From NCBI GenBank assembly GCA_026645635.1, contig JAPKMV010000204.1:1-6424 (forward strand): a stretch of DNA of 6,424 bases. Direction: 5' to 3'. The translations under genes were made by a program, and so were the position numbers. Within the stretch, counting starts at the first letter, position 1; every line of letters begins with the position of its first letter. The DNA is from Caldilineaceae bacterium (lineage in GTDB: Bacteria > Chloroflexota > Anaerolineae > Caldilineales > Caldilineaceae). Positions 1 through 6,100 of the stretch are shown here, piece after piece. Under the pieces are notes generated by a model. The model made no database searches and was not told the DNA's origin. It was given only the letters and a program-made list of their open reading frames with translations.

Positions 1-2
1 AG

Positions 3-145
3 TTCCTCTGCGTTTCTCTGCATCTCTGCGCCTCCGCGTCGAAGTGGATGGCTTTACAAACAGTCTCTGAGAAGCAGGCCGTAGCGATTTTCCTCTCTGC
101 GAACCTCTGCGCCTCCGCGTCCAAGGGATCTTTACAAACAGTCTC
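3..145. repeat. Two tandem copies of a composite CTCTGCG-heptamer plus 16-mer repeat
   Basis: Copy A (about 3-67) has heptamers CTCTGCG (6-12), CTCTGCA (16-22), CTCTGCG (24-30) and CTCCGCG (32-38), then the 16-mer CTTTACAAACAGTCTC at 52-67. Copy B (about 88-145) has CTCTGCG (95-101), CTCTGCG (105-111) and CTCCGCG (113-119), then an identical 16-mer at 130-145. The 17-base block CTCTGCGCCTCCGCGTC is identical at 24-40 and 105-121. The copies are offset by 78-81 bases, and heptamers are spaced 10 or 8 bases apart in both. Similar heptameric clusters are, from memory, dispersed in Chloroflexota and cyanobacterial genomes. No coding frame here is credible and no stem-loop terminator with a T-run is visible. 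Confidence 0.85.
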
Positions 146-3100
146 AGCGTTGCAGCAGCGGCAAATGAAGCGTGAACTGCCGCCGCTCCACCGCCGCCAC
201 CCCGATCGCCGCACCTCGCCCGGGGTTGACTGTGGCAATGACTGCCTCTGCGGTCAGGCCGGCGGGCAGCGCAGCCGCCAGCGTATGTGCCCCCGCCGGC
301 ACGCCGCGCACGGCAAAGCGGCCGGCGTGATCTGTGACGGTCGTCTGTCCCGCCAACGTCACTGGCACACCGGCCAGCGGCGCCTCCCAGGGCTGGCGGA
401 TGCTATCTTTGTTTGCGTCGAGCCAGACCGTGCCGCGCACCTCACCCGGCCCAACCGCCGCCAGCGCCGCGCCGACGCCTGTATTGGCGGCCAGGGAGAC
501 AGCCTGCCCTTGCACAGCTTGCGTGGTCGCCGCAAGGGTGTAGCTGCCGGCCGGCGTCCCCAGGAACAGGCCCAGGCCGCCCATACCCGACGCCAACTGC
601 GTCCCCGCGCCGCTGCTGAGGGTCAGCGTCACGGGTAGAGCCACACGCGGCTCGTCCGGCTGCTGGCGGCCGTCGCCGTCCCAGTCCAGATACGCCACGC
701 CGCTGACCTGGCCCGCCAGGTGCAGGGGAAGCTGGAGCACGCCGCCCTGCGCCAGCGTGACGGCGCGAGCGGGGACAGCGGCTAAGCCAGACGGCGCTGC
801 GGCCGTCGCCGTGTAGCCGCCGTCGGGCAGGCCGGCAAACTGGACGCGACCGTTGGGCAAGGTGGTTCCGTTGGCTGTCGCAGGCCCGCTCAGCGTCACG
901 CTGACGCCGCCCACGCCCGCCTCGCCTTCGTCCTGCTCGCCATCGCCGTCCAGATCGACGAACGCCTGCACGATGGTCAGTCCCGCCGGCCGCAAGGGAA
1001 TGGCCGGCAGCGTCACGTCGGCGCCCTGCACGGCGATCGGACGCGTCGCCGGGCCATTGACCACGTACCCGGCTGGCGGCGTGATGGTCAGCGTGTGCAG
1101 CCCGTCGGCCAAGCTCAGGGGTTGGCCCCAACTCGTCTGCCCGGAGACGCCGCTATTGCCGCCGCCTGCCAGCGTCACGCCCGCCAGCCCCGGCTCATCG
1201 GCATCGCGGTAGCCGTTGCCGTTGTCGTCGCGGAAGGCGCTCCAGGCGACCTGCGCTGTGTCGCTGGCTCTGGCCTGCAACACGGCGGGCGTGAGGGTGA
1301 CGTCGATAACTCTTCCATATCCCCCGTTAATCAGGAAGCAGTCTGCTACGAAGGAGGATGTACACCATCCCCAGCTATAGGCCGACGAGTTGTTGAAGCC
1401 AGGTACATCTACGACTTTGAAGCAGCCGCCAGCGCCCTGATCCCCGTAGCCGCCGTCCAGGCCAGTGTACTGGTCATATTGGATGACGGGATTGGCGACA
1501 TTGCAGGAGCCGTTCACCGGCTGGTAATGAATGACGCGCGCGCCAGCGATGGGGACAAAGACCTCGCCCTGCTGGTAGCGAACGATGCCGACCAAATACT
1601 GGTTGCCCGCCGCCGGCGGTGCCGCTACGCCGATGCCGAGCTGCACCGTCGTCGGGTTTGCGCCCACAGTGAAGACGCCGGGCGAGCTGCTGAGGAACAC
1701 GCCGGACGGCGCGTTGGTCAGTTGCAGCGCGTAAGGTGTGTTGGCGTTCAGTCCCTCGAAACGGAAGTATCCGGCCGCGTCGGGGGCCGCAACGGCGATT
1801 TGCTGTCCGCCTGCGCCCACGAGGCGCACGCTGTATTGGCTGACCCCTGGCTCATTGCCGTCCCACTGGCCGTTGCCGTTGTTGTCGCTGTAGACCACGC
1901 CCAACACGTGGCCGGTGGGGACCAGGTTCAGATGGTTGTTGCTCAGGATTTGCCCGCTCTGGTAGGTGATCAGCGGCTCGCTGTCGGCCACGTAGCCAGG
2001 CGGCGGCGCGGGCAGGCGCAGGCGGTAGGTGGCCGGAGCCAGGTTGCTGAAGCTGAAGGCGCCGTTGGCGCCAGTGGTCGTCTCGACCGTGGCGCTGCTG
2101 GCGATGTCTTGCAGTTGCACCGTCAGCCCGGCGGCCAACGAGCCGCTGCCCAGGCTGAAGGAGTTGGGGTTGGGGGGCCACACCTTGCCGCTGATGCTGC
2201 CCGCGTCGCGCAGGGGGATTAGGAGCGTCTGAGCAGCGTTGTTGGTGACGATCGGCCCGATGGGCAGCGACCACAGCGACGCATAGCCGGCCGGCGGCGT
2301 GAACTGCACCGGATAGCTGCCGCCGGGCAGGTAGAAGGTCGCCCCGCTACTGCTGAGGCTCTGGGTCACGCCGTTGACGGTCGCGCTGTCGCCGCTCAGA
2401 TATGCTTCCCCCGCTTCGCGGTTGCCGTTGCCGTTGCCGTCCAGGAAGGCGCGCACCAGCAGGGTGTTCGCCGGCTGCACGGCCAGCGCTACCGGCGCGC
2501 CGCCGCTGCGCGGCACATCGACGCCCGCCGGATTGGCCGGCAGGAGATTGGCGGGCAGCCCGGCGGTGATCTGGGCGCAGACGGGGAAGAAGCCGTTAGG
2601 CGGCGGGTTGAAGACGGCTACGCCGCCGCTGTCGGTGCCAGCCGTTTGTAGCTCGGCCCCACTCCCTCCGCAAGCGGCATCGCGCAGCCGCACGGAAACG
2701 TCAGCCAGGCGCTGTTCGCCCGCGTCGGCTGCGCCGTTGTGGTTGCCGTCGATGAAGACCAGCACCCGCGGCCGGTTGTCCTCCGGCGTCACAGGGAAAT
2801 CGATCAGGGGCACGCCGCCGCTCAGCGGCACGGATGCATCGCGCGTCCAGGTTTGCCCCGCGTGGGTCAACGTGACACGGTACTCGCCGCTGGTGATGGG
2901 CGAGCGGGTATAGCTGCCGTCGGAGCCGGTGGTGAGGTTGGCGACCGCCTGGCCGCCCGATGTGGTGACGGCCACGGCCGCGCCGGCGATGGGATCGTCC
3001 CACGCTGCGTCGAAGAGGCCGTTGGCGTCCGTATCCCAGAAGACGCGGCCGCTCAGCGCCTGGTTTTCGTTGAGCTGGTAGCCCACATCCAACAGCTCCG

Positions 3101-6100
3101 GCGCGGGGGCGGCGCCCGTTAACGTGTACCATCTTTCCACTGCGGTGGTCGGCGCATAGCCCGGCGGCAGGTTCACCCGCACCCGGTAGACGCCGGGGAC
3201 GGGCAGGTTGGGGAAGCTGAAGGAGCCGTTGTTCCAGCCGGCGCCCTGGGTGGTCAGGGTGCTGGTGATCTCGATGCCAAGCTGGTTGTACAGCGTCACC
3301 GGGATGCCGTTGTTGCTGGGCACGTTGGTCTCGGTGCAGTTGTTGCCGTTGGCGCGCACGCCCTGCGGCACGCAGCGATCCCAAAAGGCGTAGCCGGCGA
3401 TGGTCTGCGGGTTGCTGGGGTTCCAGGGATAGCGCACGTCCACATGGGTGTTGTTGGCGATGACGACGATCTGGCTGTAAGCGGGCCAGCTTTCCTGCCC
3501 CGGCACGTTGGGGTCGGGGATCAGGCGCACCTCCAGCGTGGCCGGGTTCAGGTTCCAGTTGCTGGTGGCGGGCTGGCTGGCGGGCAGGTAGCCGCTATCA
3601 AGGAGGCTGCCGCTGAGGGTGCGCACTTCGTAGGTGCAGGCGAAGCCCTGGCCGAACGTGCCCGGCAGTTGGCAGAACATGTTCAGCGAGCGGGAAAGCG
3701 TGCCGCTGAAGTTGGCGCTGGCGGATGTGTCGTTGCTGATCACCACGGTGCGCGTCGCCGGGGTGAGCTGCAATCCGGGGACCAGGTTGCCAAAGTCATC
3801 CAAGGGCTGCACGATATAGGTGCCGGGGGCCAGCCCCTCCACCAGCGCCTCGCCCTGGGCGTTGGTGAAAGCCACGCGCACCTGGCTGCCGTTCAGCAGC
3901 AGTTCGAAGGGCAGGAAGTCAATGGGCAACGCCTGGCCGTTGACCACCTGCACAGCCTTGATGGTCAGTTCCCCTTTCTTGAGCAGCGTCCAGTTCTCCA
4001 CCGCGCTGCCGTTGAGCGTGGCCGGCACGAAGCGCTGTGTGACCCCATCGGCGGTGACGTAATTGGCGGGCGGGGTGATTTGCAGGGTGTAGCTGCCCTC
4101 GGCAAGGCCGGCAAAGCCGTAGGCGCCGTTGGCAAAGCCAAAGGACAAGGTTTGCAGGTTGCCCGGCTGCAGGGTGAGAGGCACGCCGTCCAGCCCCATG
4201 CCGTTGTTGTTGGCGACCTGCCCGCCGATGGTGCCGCCAGCGGCAAAGGGCAACTGGGCGCTGACCATGTTCCTGCCTGCCACGTAGACCTCGACCTCGC
4301 GGCTGGCGGGGAAGAAGCCGCCCGGCGCGCCCATCTGCACGCGGTAGACGCCCGGTTCGCTGATGCGGAAGGCGTAAGCGCCGTGGCTCCAACTTGAGCC
4401 GCTGACGTGTGTGGCGAGTTGGTTGCCGTTAGCGTCCAGTAGGCGCACGGTGCGGCCATTGATCGGCGTCTCGCTGGCATTGGGACGGCCGTCGCCGTTG
4501 CTGTCCACCCAGGCGCGGCCCACGATGTAGCCATCGTCATCCGGCTGCGGTACGAAGAAAACCGGCATGACGCCGAAGTTGATCTCCGTGCCGCCGTCTA
4601 TGCCCATGGCAACCGCCACCGGGTTCGGGGTGGAGATGCAGTTGGCGATGATTGAGCATACGTAAAGATTGGTGGCCGCCACCTGGTAGACCCCGGCCTG
4701 CGGTGTAAATATCTGGTAACTGCCGTTGACGACGTTGGCGTTCAGCACGGTGTTGGGCGGCGTCTGCAGCGTGGCCGTGATGAGATAGCCCTGTCCGATC
4801 GAATTGAAGACGGTAGGCTCGCCCATGCCCCAAAAGCCGTCGCCATCCCGGTCAATCCACATGAAGCCGTTGATGTTTGCCGGTTCCAGCACGCTGACCA
4901 CCGTGTTGGTGATGGCGCTGCTGCTGTTGTTGCTGGCATTGACGGTCACCGTGTAGGTTCCTGGCGTGGAGAAGGTGTGCTCGACCACTGCGCCGCTGCC
5001 CAGCCCGCCGTCGCCGAAGTCCCAGGCGTAGCTCACACCCGTGCCGGCGTTGACGCTGGCTGTGAACTGCACCGGCAAATCCTCGTAGATGGGCGGCGCG
5101 ACTTGCAGCGTCAGCCCCTGGATCGGCACATCAGCCACGCCGCCAGCCGCGAAAGCCAGCGAAAACTCGGAGGTGCTGCCGTCGGCGTGGGTGGCGGTGG
5201 CGCTGACGAAGTGATCGGGCGGGATCGTCGCGGGTAGGGTCATGTCGAACGCTGCATCGCCATTGCCGTCGGTGGTGACGGTGGCCGCGCCGAGGTAGAA
5301 CTCCCCTTCGCCGTAGCCGGTGGGGTCGGCTTCGGCGCTGTAATAGAAATCCAGCGTGAATGTGGTGTTGGGGTTGCTGTCCAGCGTGCCTTGAATGACC
5401 GTCGTGCCGTCGGCGTAGGATTGGGCGAAGGTGATGACCGGGTAATTTTGCAGATTGTTGCCGCCGGTGTCCGGGTCGTCGGGGTCGTTGGGGGTGACGC
5501 CGGCTGGATGGAGCAGGTCGATGCCCAGGCGCGAGTTGGCGTAGATGCGGTTGCCGCGAATGGTGTTGCGCAGGGCGGTGGCGTTCACCAGGATGCCGTT
5601 GTAGAACGCCGCCGACACGCCGTTGTTGGCGATGATGTTGGCTTCGCTGGGGCCGGTTCCGCCGATCTGGTTGTCGCTGCCGCTCAGGTTAATGCCATGC
5701 TGACCGTTGCCCAGCGCCGTCGCGCCATCCGCCCCCACGCCGATCCGGTTGCCGGTGACGCTGGCGTTGTTCATCGTCAGGCTGATGCCGTCGTAGGTGT
5801 GGCCGGAGATGATATTGTTGCGGATGACCAGCCCATCCATCGTGCCGGATGAGCCGCTCAGCCCGTAGTTGTTGGGCAGCGCCTCTAGTCCGGTGGCATC
5901 CACGCCGATCCAGTTGCCGGCGATGGCGTTGGGCAGTGCGCCGGGCTGATCCACATATTGCAGCAGGATGCCGGTGACGCTGACATTGGCGTTGCCGGAA
6001 ATCAGATTGCGCTCCAGGTCGTCGGAGACGCCGTCGAAGTTGCTCCCCACCAGGTTGCCATAGCCGCCCAGGTAGATACCGCCGCGCGGCGAGCCGCCGA

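Larger units (their letters stand above)
183..4880 (-). repeat. About sixteen tandem SdrD-B/Cna-B-like beta-sandwich modules (stalk)
   Basis: Residues ~515-2080 divide into units of about 85-110 residues built as: G-x-(V/A)-(F/W/Y)-x-D plus acidic loop, P-(I/L)-AGVxVxL strand, G-x-(Y/F)-x-F, then G-x-Y-x-(V/L)-x(2-3)-PxGY. Approximate unit starts are residues 515, 632, 729, 815, 908, 1007, 1122, 1217, 1319, 1407, 1505, 1607, 1722, 1813, 1904 and 1992; boundaries are by eye. Ten units carry the calcium-type loop: DRDGDGFWGMGE (524), DSNGDGRPNASE (640), a one-residue-longer version at 1130, DGNHNGAADAGE (1225), DGNGNGNREAGE (1328), DNNGNGQWDGNE (1513), DDNGNGYRDADE (1732), DLDGDGEQDEGE (1823), DWDGDGRQQPDE (1913) and a weak DANKDSIRQPWE (2002). 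In staphylococcal SdrD such B domains bind calcium and stiffen a stalk. Units 3-5, 10 and 12 lack the loop and resemble carboxypeptidase-regulatory-like or SpaA-like folds. Units are divergent in sequence, so this is an old array rather than a recent expansion. Confidence 0.88.

Noticed and set aside
1..143. Rho-independent terminator downstream of the stop
   Set aside because: No GC-rich inverted repeat followed by a T-run on the minus strand was found; the short TCTCTGAGA-like symmetry near 64-72 is imperfect and lacks a T-tract.
3..145. CRISPR array
   Set aside because: Only two units, with internal heptamer substructure and no spacer of regular length between identical repeats.
147..300. 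LPxTG sortase signal or PEP-CTERM-type anchor
   Set aside because: The C-terminus has LPLLQR at the very end, with no LPxTG, no PEP motif and no hydrophobic helix followed by basic residues.
48..638. 196-codon open frame on the plus strand starting in the repeat region
   Set aside because: It begins inside the non-coding repeat cluster and then runs antisense to the last modules. The Arg/Ala/Gly/Gln-rich product looks like a shadow, and no ribosome binding site is evident.
1095..2222. 375-codon open frame on the plus strand
   Set aside because: It lies wholly antisense to the giant gene; its product is low-complexity Ala/Val/Gly/Arg sequence with no recognisable domain, while the opposite frame carries clear module motifs. 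It is a GC-driven shadow.
3444..4397. 317-codon open frame on the plus strand
   Set aside because: Antisense to modules 2-5 with a Gly/Ala/Val/His/Gln-rich product and no domain. The rarity of stops follows from the codon bias of the real gene.
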